This document shows, in pieces, positions 17,112 to 24,977 of a stretch of 51,232 nucleotides of DNA. A program made the translations under genes and the position numbers. The DNA is taken from NCBI GenBank assembly GCA_027886905.1, contig JAPCJO010000008.1, forward strand, positions 1 through 51,232, given 5' to 3'. The notes under the pieces were generated by a model. That model did not search any database. It was not told the origin of the DNA and saw nothing but the letters and a program-made list of their open reading frames with translations. The DNA comes from Nitrososphaerota archaeon. GTDB lineage: Archaea > Thermoproteota > Nitrososphaeria > Nitrososphaerales > Gagatemarchaeaceae. Positions within the stretch are counted from its first letter, which is position 1. The number at the start of each line of letters is the position of its first letter.

Positions 17112-18037
17112 CAGGGGCCGTCCTCTCATACTCCGAGAGCCCGGACCTCGCTGGCGAGGTCGCGGCCGCGGGCCAGGAGGTGGCGAAGATGCTGGGCGCG
17201 GAGGCCGTGTCGCTCGAGCTCGACGAGGTCAGCCCCGGCCTTCTCACCGCCAACAAGGTCGTCCTGGTGAAGGGGGAACTACCTCTCGAGGCCATCGCTG
17301 ACTCCGCGGCGGCCGGCATCTTGGAGCTCGTGAAGGCGAGGGGCTTCGGTGCGCTGCTGATAGCGGAGACCCGGTTCGGGACGATCGTCGCCGCGAAGGT
17401 GGCCGCCCGGCTCAGGGTGGGTTCGCTCGGAAAGGGGAAGAAGCTCCGCGTCGACGAGGGAAGGCTCGTCATCGAGAGGGACGTTTACGGGGGGAGGTTC
17501 ACGGCCACCGTCGCGTCGAGGCTGCCCTGCGTCGCCGTGGTCCAGGCGGGGGCCTACGAGGCCGCCGACGCGTCGCCAGGGCCCGCGGAGAGCGTGGCCG
17601 TGACAGTCGGCGAGCCGAAGGTCGCGATCACACAGACGAAGCAGGGCCAACAAGGGGAGGCTGGGATCAAGTCTGCTCTCAAGATCGTCTCAGCGGGCAG
17701 GGGGTTCGCCCGAAAGGAGGACCTTGTCATCGCGCAGGACTTGGCGAGCGCGCTGGGGGCCTCGCTTGGTTGCTCCCGCCCTCTCTCGTCGGACCTCGGC
17801 TGGATGGGCGAGGAAGCCCATATCGGGCTCACGGGGGCTTACGTCCACCCACAGCTCTACGTGGCCATAGGGATCTCGGGCCAGCTCCAACACGTCGCCG
17901 GCATCAAGGACTCTAAGGTCATCGTCGCGATAAACAAGGACGCGCATGCCCCGATATTCCAGGTCGCGGACTATGGCATCGTGGGCGACCTGTACGAAGT
18001 GGTGCCGGCGCTCACAAAGGCGCTAAAGCAGGGCTAG
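17108..18037 (+). CDS. etfA: Electron transfer flavoprotein alpha subunit
   Basis: ETF alpha, 309 residues, TTG start overlapping the etfB stop. The C-terminal FAD domain is clear: [44 protein letters not shown] and [22 protein letters not shown]. It holds the redox-active FAD and delivers electrons to the membrane. The Fe-S oxidoreductase at 19546-21570 is the likely acceptor. A single ETF of the ordinary length with no added ferredoxin domain argues against electron bifurcation, but this is not proven by sequence. Confidence 0.94.
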   Translation: MTGAVLSYSESPDLAGEVAAAGQEVAKMLGAEAVSLELDEVSPGLLTANKVVLVKGELPLEAIADSAAAGILELVKARGFGALLIAETRFGTIVAAKVAARLRVGSLGKGKKLRVDEGRLVIERDVYGGRFTATVASRLPCVAVVQAGAYEAADASPGPAESVAVTVGEPKVAITQTKQGQQGEAGIKSALKIVSAGRGFARKEDLVIAQDLASALGASLGCSRPLSSDLGWMGEEAHIGLTGAYVHPQLYVAIGISGQLQHVAGIKDSKVIVAINKDAHAPIFQVADYGIVGDLYEVVPALTKALKQG

Positions 18038-18097
18038 TCGCGCGACGCCCAGCCTTTTTATCACGTGGGCCGCGCCTGATGCGGGCAGCCCCAGCAG

Positions 18098-18967
18098 ATG
18101 AAATTCGGAAGCAAACCTTGGATTGCAGCGCTCGCCCTTCTCCTGCTATCGCCTTCACAACCAGTCCACGGGGCTTCCCAACTCCCCTCCGCCCCCCAGG
18201 ACGTCTTCGTCCAAGTCAACGTGCTGTCAGTGGGCCCGGCTGCGGCGACCTCGACTTTCACCGCATGGGTCGACGCGAACACCCCAATCACCACCGTCAG
18301 CTTGCTGAGCGAAACCCCCTCGACCACTTCAGGCCGCAGCCTGGAGATTCCGGTCGTCTTCGACCACTGGGATGGGTCGTCGGGCACCCTCACCTCGTCG
18401 AAGGAGCAGAGGATTCTGATACGGAACCAGTCATCATACTTCCCGTTCGAGAGCATAGGTCTGCAGCTGTGGGTGGGCTCCAACCTGACGCTGGCGCCTC
18501 CGATTGTAAGCTCTTCTCTGGCAACGTACGAAATCTCTTTCACGATGACCAGCGTAGCGCAGAACCAGCTCACCTCCGCCCAGGCTGGGGTGCCGTCGAT
18601 AGTCCAGCTCTTCGCGAGCTACACCCACGTCAGCCTCGTGGACGTGACCATCCACCACTCGCTGAGCTTCCAGCTCTTCGCCGTGATATCGACCCTCATG
18701 CCACTGCTCGTGACCGCACTTGCGCTGGTGGTAGTCTACCTATCCATCTTCAAGAAGCCCCCTCGCCCGTCCAACACCGACTACGTCAGTGCGCTCGTGG
18801 GTCTCTTCCTCTTCTTGCCGATATTCACCTTCAGCGTTGACCAGATCGTGCCTGCCACTCAGAGCGAGTACGTCCAGAGCTGGCTGGGCTTGGTCGGCGC
18901 GATGACGGCGGCGAGCTTCCTCGTCGTCCTGGGCTCGTTGCTAGCCGTTCTCTGGAAGAGGGGCTGA
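18098..18967 (+). CDS. Membrane protein with signal peptide and extracellular domain
   Basis: A protein of 289 residues with an N-terminal signal/anchor (about residues 8-25, ending near VHGA), an extracytoplasmic beta-rich domain of about 160 residues rich in Ser and Thr, then three hydrophobic helices (about 194-216, 231-251 and 263-285). The phrase SSYFPFESIGLQLW recalls the YPFD-type motif of DUF4436-like proteins, but I am not certain of the family. A TTTTTA patch at 18055-18060 lies about 40 bases upstream of the ATG. It follows etfA by 60 bases and could be a separate unit. Confidence 0.7.
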   Translation: MKFGSKPWIAALALLLLSPSQPVHGASQLPSAPQDVFVQVNVLSVGPAAATSTFTAWVDANTPITTVSLLSETPSTTSGRSLEIPVVFDHWDGSSGTLTSSKEQRILIRNQSSYFPFESIGLQLWVGSNLTLAPPIVSSSLATYEISFTMTSVAQNQLTSAQAGVPSIVQLFASYTHVSLVDVTIHHSLSFQLFAVISTLMPLLVTALALVVVYLSIFKKPPRPSNTDYVSALVGLFLFLPIFTFSVDQIVPATQSEYVQSWLGLVGAMTAASFLVVLGSLLAVLWKRG

Positions 18968-18978
18968 GCTGCGAGATC

Positions 18979-19470
18979 TTACCTGACCTCGCGCAGCCGT
19001 CCGGTCTTGACATCGTAGACGAATCCACGAATCTTCCCCTTGCGCGGGATGAAGGGGCTCGCCTTGATCCTGCCAATGCTCTGCCGGACGTCGGCGTCCA
19101 GGTCGGGGAACGCTTCCAGGGCGAACGGAGGCCTGATCCCGGTCTCGGCCTCAATCTTGCTCTTTAGTTCGTCGTCCTTGAACGTGAGCATACCGCAGTC
19201 GGTGTGGTGGATAAGGGCCACCTCCTCTGTCCCTAACAGGCGCTGCGAGATCACCAGCGAGCGGATTGCGTCGTCGGTCGCCACTCCTCCGGCGTTCCTG
19301 ATGACGTGGGCGTCCCCGAGATCCAGACCCAGTATCTTGTGAACGTCGAGCCGCGCGTCCATGCAAGCGAGCACGGCGAGCTTCTTGGCGGGCCGGAGCG
19401 GGAGGTTTCCCTCTGCGAAACTCTTCGCGGCTGCCTCGTTGTTTTTCAGTAGCGATTCTGTTTGACTCAT
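18979..19470 (-). CDS. Beta-class carbonic anhydrase
   Basis: A small beta-carbonic anhydrase, 163 residues, hydrating CO2 to bicarbonate. Zinc ligands and catalytic dyad are visible: Cys36-x-Asp38-x-Arg40 in ACMDARLD, and His89-x-x-Cys92 in HHTDCGML. The chain closely resembles the short actinobacterial/mycobacterial type (HVIRNAGG, RSLVISQRLLGT, RGFVYDVKTG). The frame also opens at TTG 19512, but the ATG at 19470 is chosen because ACTATATC lies 23-30 bases upstream. It may supply bicarbonate to carboxylases; no carboxylase is in the window. Confidence 0.93.
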   Translation of the reverse strand: MSQTESLLKNNEAAAKSFAEGNLPLRPAKKLAVLACMDARLDVHKILGLDLGDAHVIRNAGGVATDDAIRSLVISQRLLGTEEVALIHHTDCGMLTFKDDELKSKIEAETGIRPPFALEAFPDLDADVRQSIGRIKASPFIPRKGKIRGFVYDVKTGRLREVR

Positions 19471-19492
19471 CGCTTCCCGAAATTTCCGGTGC

Positions 19493-19500
19493 GATATAGT
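19493..19500 (-). promoter_or_regulatory. TATA box of carbonic anhydrase gene
   Basis: ACTATATC on minus, 23-30 bases before the ATG at 19470. This spacing decides the start against the upstream TTG. Confidence 0.55.
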
Positions 19501-19545
19501 AATGCCTGACAATACTATTCTGTAAAGAATGAATATTCCTCATAG

Positions 19546-21570
19546 TCATTTTCCGACCGACGAAGGCGGTAATCTCTCGGCGACCATTTCGGCGATATCT
19601 CTCACCTCGAGGCCGCCGTTCGGCCCTTTCGCCGCGTCCTCGAGCATCGTGATGCAGAACGGGCACGCCACGGCGAGCGTCTTCGCGCCCGTCTTGACCG
19701 CCTCCTCCATCCGCAGCGCGCTTATCTTCGTCTTCTCTGGAACCTGATACCAGACGTTCGCCCCGCCCCCGCCACAGCAGAAGCTCTTCTCCCTGCTCCT
19801 CGGCATCTCCACGAGGTCGAACCCCTCTGCTGCCTTGATGACGTCGCGCGGCGCGTCGAACACCCCATTCACCCTTCCGAGGTTGCACGGGTCGTGGAAG
19901 GTCACCGACCCCTCGCGCTTCTCGAGCTTGAGCCTCCCCTCCGCGACCAGCTCGCCGATGAGTTGGGAGTGGTGGATAACCTGGAACTTCGCCCCGAACT
20001 CCGGGTACTCGTTGAGGAAGGTGTTGAAGCAGTGGGGGCAGTGGACGACCACCTTCTTCGCCCCTGAGCGGGCGATGCTCTCGATGTTCTTGAGCGCGAG
20101 CTCCTGGAAGCGAGCCTCCTCTCCCATCCTCCTCACGGGCTCCCCGGTGCAGGCCTCATCGTTCCCTAGCACCGCGTAGTTGACCTTCGCCGCGTCAAGG
20201 ATCCTCACCATCGCCTGGGTGAGCTTCCTTCCCCTGGGGTCGTAGCTCCCTTGGCACCCCACCCAGTAGACGTACTCCGGGCGGGGGTTGCCCTTCAGCG
20301 TGGGGACCCCTGCCTCGACCAGCCAGGTCTGCCTCTCTTGCTGAGGGAGCCCGAACGGGTTGTTGGCCCTCCCGACGTTCTCGAGGAACGCACGCTTCAT
20401 GGGGTCGAGCCTGTTCTCAGCGACCAACGTCCTCCGGAAGTCCACAATGTAGTCGACCTGGTTGATGAAGACGGGGCAGGCCTCCACGCAAGCGTTGCAG
20501 GTCGTGCAAGCCCAGAGCTCGCTCTCGCGTATCAGGCCACCGGCGAAGACGTCCTCCTCCGGGGCCGACCTCGCCTGCCTACCGAGGTCCTGGACGACGT
20601 CCCTGGGCGAGAGGTCCCTCCCCGCTGCGTTCGCCGGGCACACCTCCTGGCACCTCCCGCAGTTTGTGCACGCGTCGAGGGCGAGGAGCCTGAGGGGAGC
20701 GAAGCCGCCAGCGGTGTGGGCGTTGGGAGGCGCCTCCACGTTACCCGTCTCGAGCATCGCGGCGAGGCTGAACGGGGTGCTCAGCCGCCCGCGCGGCTTC
20801 TCTGGGGTGAGGACGATGTTGGAGGCCGAGGTGAAGACGTGGATGAGCTTCGTGTATGGGGTCGCCGCTATCAGAGCCATCACGGAGAACATGTGCGCCC
20901 ACCAGAAGCCCTGGTAGACGACCTGCGCCTGCGAGGGCGAGAGCTCCAGCGTCCTCCCTATCGCCACGGAGAGCGCGTCGCCCACCGGCGAGAAGACTGC
21001 CCACTGCGAGGGGATGGCCACGAACCTGAGCGCCTCGATGATGAACCCGGAGACGCCTATCCAGACGAGCATGCCCAGCACCACGCGGTCGTCCCAGCCC
21101 GTCCTCAGCTTCGAGAGCCTCTGGACGTAGCGCCTGTAGACCGCTATCACCAGCCCGAGGATGAACAGGATGCCGAGGGTGTCTCCTAAGAACTCCAGAG
21201 TGAGGTAGAAGTCCCCCTTGATGAAGATCCCCCCGCCGAAGACGGGAAGGATGTCGCTCTGGACGAAGATCAGGCTGGTGTAGAGAAAGAGCATGAGGAA
21301 GCCGTAGAAGATGGCGCCGTGCATCACCCCGCCCGAGCCTCCCTTGAGGACCTTCTCCTGCCCCAGGTCGAACTTGGCGAACCTCGCGAGCTTCGCCTTG
21401 AGGTCCTTGGACGAGAGCGAGAGGAACTCCCCGACGCCCATCCCGTAGCTCCTCAGGTGCCTGTAGAGGCCGAAGAGCATGATGAGCCCCGCGACGAAGA
21501 ACGTGGCGTAGACCAGAGCGGGCGCGTACGACGGGAGGAAGAGGTAGCTCTGCCGCACCGGCTCGGACAA
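19546..21570 (-). CDS. Membrane-bound Fe-S oxidoreductase (ETF:quinone oxidoreductase-like)
   Basis: A fusion of 674 residues. Residues 1-255 form a multi-helix membrane domain like nitrate reductase gamma/HdrE. A two-cluster ferredoxin module follows with CTNCGRCQEVCPA and CTTCNACVEACPV. The C-terminal half has two CCG (HdrD-type) domains, seen in YWVGCQGSYDPRG and in HDPCNLGR with CCGGGGANVWY. Proteins of this layout (EtfD-like) take electrons from ETF and reduce quinone in the membrane, which fits the etfBA genes 1.5 kb away. The start is TTG 21570, with GTATTAAC 28-35 bases upstream. Confidence 0.88.
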   Translation of the reverse strand: MSEPVRQSYLFLPSYAPALVYATFFVAGLIMLFGLYRHLRSYGMGVGEFLSLSSKDLKAKLARFAKFDLGQEKVLKGGSGGVMHGAIFYGFLMLFLYTSLIFVQSDILPVFGGGIFIKGDFYLTLEFLGDTLGILFILGLVIAVYRRYVQRLSKLRTGWDDRVVLGMLVWIGVSGFIIEALRFVAIPSQWAVFSPVGDALSVAIGRTLELSPSQAQVVYQGFWWAHMFSVMALIAATPYTKLIHVFTSASNIVLTPEKPRGRLSTPFSLAAMLETGNVEAPPNAHTAGGFAPLRLLALDACTNCGRCQEVCPANAAGRDLSPRDVVQDLGRQARSAPEEDVFAGGLIRESELWACTTCNACVEACPVFINQVDYIVDFRRTLVAENRLDPMKRAFLENVGRANNPFGLPQQERQTWLVEAGVPTLKGNPRPEYVYWVGCQGSYDPRGRKLTQAMVRILDAAKVNYAVLGNDEACTGEPVRRMGEEARFQELALKNIESIARSGAKKVVVHCPHCFNTFLNEYPEFGAKFQVIHHSQLIGELVAEGRLKLEKREGSVTFHDPCNLGRVNGVFDAPRDVIKAAEGFDLVEMPRSREKSFCCGGGGANVWYQVPEKTKISALRMEEAVKTGAKTLAVACPFCITMLEDAAKGPNGGLEVRDIAEMVAERLPPSSVGK

Positions 21571-21636
21571 CTGATGGGCGCGTTCACCTCTATTCGGTTA
21601 ATACAGCTTGCGACCGTTTGGCGACGGACCCTCCTC

Positions 21637-21725
21637 TAGGTTTATCTATCGTCGCTCCACTGTGACGACCTGAGACGGGAGCGACACCGGAAACAGGTGA
21701 AGCGATGCAGAGCATCATAGCATCC
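21637..21725 (+). ncRNA. Possible structured leader before the J-domain-like gene
   Basis: A GGTTTATCTATC box (21639-21650) is followed by a run of stems: GTCGCTCC (21651-21658) pairs with GGAGCGAC (21678-21685), and GATGC (21704-21708) pairs with GCATC (21712-21716). CCGGA and TCCGG at about 21687 and 21723 can also pair. It would form an 80-90 base 5' leader for the gene starting at 21749, or a small RNA. I recognise no known riboswitch class. Confidence 0.35.
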
Positions 21726-21748
21726 GGAACCCTGGCGGAGTGTCATTC

Positions 21749-22177
21749 ATGAGCGATTCCGATGAGGAAAAGACTCCCTATGAGACTCTGGGCCTTCCTC
21801 CTGATGCCACCCTGGATCAGGTGAAATCGCGGTTCAGGGAAGTCAACGACGCCTATCTCAGGATACTCCAGGCGTCGAAGAGCGGCGCAAAAACCGTCAC
21901 AGCCGGTCGACCTGGTCCAGCAGAAGACGGCGGGGCGCAACCCAAGCGGGAACCGGATGCCCCTGTGAAGCAAGGACCCTCGCCGCCGCAACAGGCGCAC
22001 ACGGAGCCGATAGGCAGGATCAGGGCGAGACTCGAAAAAGGGGAGATACAGAAGGCGCAGTTTGAGAGGCTGGCCAAGGAGCGATACAACTATCTCAAGA
22101 ACAAGCCGTTCACCGACTTGACGGACTCAGAGTTTGAAGAGAGGCTTCACGGGTTCGAAGGGCTGAAGTTTCTATGA
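21749..22177 (+). CDS. Degenerate J-domain protein with SHOCT-like C-terminus
   Basis: A protein of 142 residues from the ATG at 21749 (a GTG three codons earlier is possible). The N-terminal part, PYETLGLPPDATLDQVKSRF, matches helices I-II of a J domain, but the HPD tripeptide needed to stimulate Hsp70 is absent. A Pro/Gln-rich linker follows. The C-terminal RLEKGEIQKAQFERLAKER segment looks like the short SHOCT helix pair. It probably binds a partner rather than acting as a DnaJ cochaperone. No Hsp70 gene is nearby. Confidence 0.7.
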   Translation: MSDSDEEKTPYETLGLPPDATLDQVKSRFREVNDAYLRILQASKSGAKTVTAGRPGPAEDGGAQPKREPDAPVKQGPSPPQQAHTEPIGRIRARLEKGEIQKAQFERLAKERYNYLKNKPFTDLTDSEFEERLHGFEGLKFL

Positions 22178-22219
22178 CCTGGCTGCCCGGTCAGGATGAT
22201 TCCTTCGCCTAGGCCCGCC

Positions 22220-24145
22220 CTAGGGTGCCTTCTTGTCGGCGCGCCTTCGGATGATCTTCCCTCCGCCGGCCGGAAGCATGCGGAGCACGTCGTCGACTCC
22301 AAGGCTGACCTGCGGGCTCGCGTAGGCGGTCAGCTCGTGGAGCACCTTCTTCGCTGTGTCCGAGGGCTTCTCCCTGCTCGGGACGAGCGTGACGTGCCCC
22401 CTCGCCGCCGTCATTATCGCCTCCTCAGGCCCTGATATTATCCTCCCCCCCTCATCGATCCCGACCGCGACCTCCACGGTGTTCTTCGTGACGAAGTTCT
22501 TCTTCCCGTTGATCGCGAACGAGCCGTGGGCGAGATATTCCCCGCTCGGTCCCGCGGCGCCCACCTGCTCCGGGGCGACCCAGTAGGCGTCGGCCGCCCC
22601 CAGGCCGGTCTTCCAGGCGCTGCTGAAGGTCGCAGTGGCCTTCGCCACCTCCTTGACCTCCTCCGCCGTCTGCTCCTTCCCCCCCTTTAGGATGAAGAAG
22701 GGCGAACCAAAAAGGTCAGCATGATAGACCGTGTCCTCATCCTGCATGTGCCTCCGTATCAGCGTGGTGTTGGTCTGCGCGTCGCGTCCACCTATGGCGA
22801 GCTTCCCACTTGTGGTGAAGAACCACCTGAACTTCTCGTACCACTCCTTCTTGGCCTTGGAGAGGGGAATCGCCTTCACGCGGGCCGTCTCCTCCTTCCC
22901 GCTCTCCTTCTTGAGCTTGGGCTGGAGCTTCTTGATAGCATCGTCTATGTCCTGAATGTCGCGCTCCGTCCTCTTTGCCCGGTCGAAAATGGCGGATGCG
23001 ATGGACGCCTGCCCCTTCTCGGCCAGCTTGTCCAACGAGGACTGGAGGTCGCTGGGCAAGACCTTTGCCGCCTTCGCCGTTTCGACCGCCTGCTCCGCAT
23101 CAGGCGCGGCCCTCACGAGCGGCGCGAGCTGTCTTAGGTCTCCCGAGAGCTTCGCCAAGCCCGTCTTCTTCGACTCTAGGTCGGCGATGGTGGCCTGAAG
23201 CTCCAGGGCTCTCCTCTTGTGGGCCCCGCCCTTGGACTCCTCCTCTTCCAATCGCGAGGCGGCCTCCTCCTCTGCCGTCAGGATGCCCGAGAAGAGCAAC
23301 TTGTCGAGGAGCGGGCTCAGAGTGGGCGACGTCTCGACCACCTCCCGTCCCGTCGGCTCGATCACCATGACTTCGACCGAATCCTCGTCGGTCCTCACCA
23401 GGCAGGGCGAGGGGTGCGCTTCGAGGGTCGCGAGCATCTCCTTGACCGTGGCCATGATGCGGTCGACCTCGGCTCCGGGGATGTCAGTGGAGTCCTCCTG
23501 GCCGTGAGAGAGGCGGGCCAGGATCTCGTCGACGTAGCGCCTGGGGACGGAGAGCCCCCTCCCGAGGGCGCGGCCGAGCATCTTCTCCCTCGCCAGCGCG
23601 TTCGCCAGATCCCCCTTGGTCAGCGTCTCGAGGGAGGCCCGCGTCTGTGCGGGCGGGGCATACGGATAGCCCTTGGCGAGCCTCCTCGCTTCCGTCTTGA
23701 CCTCGCGCAGGACGAGGACTATCTTCGCATCGGGCCCCGTCAGCACGAGGTTCCCGGGAGGCATCAGCTCGAGGACGAGCTTGAACCGGTCGTCACCCCT
23801 CCCTTCGAACTCCAGGATCAGCACCCTGTCGAGGTCGAACTGGGTGACAGAGGCGAGCCTCGCCCTGAGGAGGTTTGACCGAAGGGCCGTCGTGAACTCC
23901 GTTGTCTCCACGCGGGCCGGCTTCTCTGTTATCCACGCGCCGAGCTTCGGGGAGAGCACAAGGGAAACCTCCGTCGACTCTCCCTCGGCCCCGCCGGGCC
24001 TCCTCATCCTCAGGAGCTGGCTCTCGCCTATCGAGTAGATGTTTGAGACGTAGGTGCCCGCGAGCGCCGAGGCGATCTCCCTGGAGAGGACCCTGAACTC
24101 GAGCCCTGAGAGCGACCCCTTCGTCTTCTCCGACAACAACGACAT
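22220..24145 (-). CDS. rqcH: Ribosome quality control protein RqcH / NFACT family
   Basis: A protein of 641 residues. It has the N-terminal fibronectin-binding-A/NFACT-N domain (SGLEFRVLSREIASAL, YVSNIYSIGESQLLRM, PPGNLVLTGPDAKIVL), a long coiled-coil middle (about 290-430, rich in Lys, Glu and Ala) and the NFACT-R domain (WYEKFRWFFTTSGKLAIGGRDAQ, VYHADLFGSPFFILKGG). The family (Rqc2/NEMF/RqcH) binds obstructed large ribosomal subunits with peptidyl-tRNA and, in bacteria and probably archaea, adds Ala tails. The ATG at 24145 is preferred over 24184; a TTG at 24154 is also possible. GTTAATAAAACTTG lies about 40 bases upstream. Confidence 0.93.
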   Translation of the reverse strand: MSLLSEKTKGSLSGLEFRVLSREIASALAGTYVSNIYSIGESQLLRMRRPGGAEGESTEVSLVLSPKLGAWITEKPARVETTEFTTALRSNLLRARLASVTQFDLDRVLILEFEGRGDDRFKLVLELMPPGNLVLTGPDAKIVLVLREVKTEARRLAKGYPYAPPAQTRASLETLTKGDLANALAREKMLGRALGRGLSVPRRYVDEILARLSHGQEDSTDIPGAEVDRIMATVKEMLATLEAHPSPCLVRTDEDSVEVMVIEPTGREVVETSPTLSPLLDKLLFSGILTAEEEAASRLEEEESKGGAHKRRALELQATIADLESKKTGLAKLSGDLRQLAPLVRAAPDAEQAVETAKAAKVLPSDLQSSLDKLAEKGQASIASAIFDRAKRTERDIQDIDDAIKKLQPKLKKESGKEETARVKAIPLSKAKKEWYEKFRWFFTTSGKLAIGGRDAQTNTTLIRRHMQDEDTVYHADLFGSPFFILKGGKEQTAEEVKEVAKATATFSSAWKTGLGAADAYWVAPEQVGAAGPSGEYLAHGSFAINGKKNFVTKNTVEVAVGIDEGGRIISGPEEAIMTAARGHVTLVPSREKPSDTAKKVLHELTAYASPQVSLGVDDVLRMLPAGGGKIIRRRADKKAP

Positions 24146-24241
24146 TTCTATCAACCCACGCCTTCTGAGGCCGACGCCGTGCAAGTTTTATTAACCTACT
24201 GCGGGCTCGCCTGAATTTGAGCTCCTGAAATCGAGTGAATT

Positions 24242-24589
24242 TTGTTGGCCCTTACCCTGCTTGACAAGATATACTGGCTTAGGGTCTCGCTCGGAGCCAT
24301 CGGAGGCGTCTCCGCGGAGCTCCTCACGGGCTGCAAGGTCCTCATCCCTCCGGCGGCGAGCGGCGGGGCCTGCGTCGGCGGGGCCAGTCCGGACTACTCG
24401 ACCGGGATCCTCATCGGGCTCTTCCTATACATCGCCACGTTCTACCTGCTAAAGTGGAGCGTCGGGAAGAGCTTCGACAAGGACCAGCAACGAAAGCTCT
24501 ACACGACTGGCGTGGGGAGCTTCGCGATGCTCTTCGTCTTCTTCTGGGTGTTGCTCTTCACCCTGGGCGTTACTTACTTGAATCTTTGA
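24242..24589 (+). CDS. EMC6-like small archaeal membrane protein
   Basis: A membrane protein of 115 residues with three hydrophobic stretches: 10-30, 54-70 (GILIGLFLYIATFYLL) and 91-113 (FAMLFVFFWVLLFTLGV). The last two, with KLYTTGVGSF between, match the archaeal EMC6-like family, thought to relate to the eukaryotic ER membrane complex subunit EMC6 and to membrane protein insertion. The start is TTG 24242, with a second TTG one codon later. It converges on and overlaps the next minus-strand gene by 20 bases. Confidence 0.65.
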   Translation: MLALTLLDKIYWLRVSLGAIGGVSAELLTGCKVLIPPAASGGACVGGASPDYSTGILIGLFLYIATFYLLKWSVGKSFDKDQQRKLYTTGVGSFAMLFVFFWVLLFTLGVTYLNL

Positions 24590-24896
24590 CGCGCTTGGCC
24601 CACTTGCCCATCGTCTGAAGGTACCCCTTGTCCAAGTCGTCCGTCATCTGAATCTTGGGCAGCCTGTCCACCACGCGGAGTATCTTGTCGGCGTCGGCCA
24701 TCTTGTCCGGGGTCCTGTTCTCGGTCACGTTTACTATCCCGTTGAGCGCGAGGAGCGCGCCCTTGCCGTATTCTGAGGAGACCTGGGGCGCCAGGTGCGC
24801 CAGCCTTTGCCGCGCGTCCTCGAGCTTGGAATGAACTAGTGACTCGATAATCTCATCCACCTCTTCCTTGATCATGCTGCTTGAGAGCAAAGCCAC
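24570..24896 (-). CDS. Small helical protein of unknown function
   Basis: A predicted protein of 108 residues, all-alpha and charged, not recognised. The start is GTG 24896, supported by GCATTTAAGC (24925 to 24916 on minus) 20-29 bases upstream. An ATG at 24875 is an alternative. It contains KMADADKILRVVDRLPKI and a basic C-terminus. It overlaps the EMC6-like gene tail to tail. Confidence 0.65.
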   Translation of the reverse strand: MALLSSSMIKEEVDEIIESLVHSKLEDARQRLAHLAPQVSSEYGKGALLALNGIVNVTENRTPDKMADADKILRVVDRLPKIQMTDDLDKGYLQTMGKWAKRVKDSSK

Positions 24897-24915
24897 AGAC
24901 GCATCGCTATCGTTT

Positions 24916-24925
24916 GCTTAAATGC
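24916..24925 (-). promoter_or_regulatory. TATA box GCATTTAAGC
   Basis: Lies 20-29 bases before the GTG at 24896. The same ten bases recur at 49155-49164 between trm1 and the THEP1 gene, suggesting a preferred promoter sequence in this genome. Confidence 0.5.
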
Positions 24926-24977
24926 TTATACCACGAAATCCAAAGAATTCCTCGCCCGGACGCGTGCGAGGCTGCCG

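Noticed and set aside
21661-21710. Possible C/D box guide RNA (GTGACGA and CTGA elements).
   Set aside because: The boxes are too close together for a guide sequence and no proper second pair is present.
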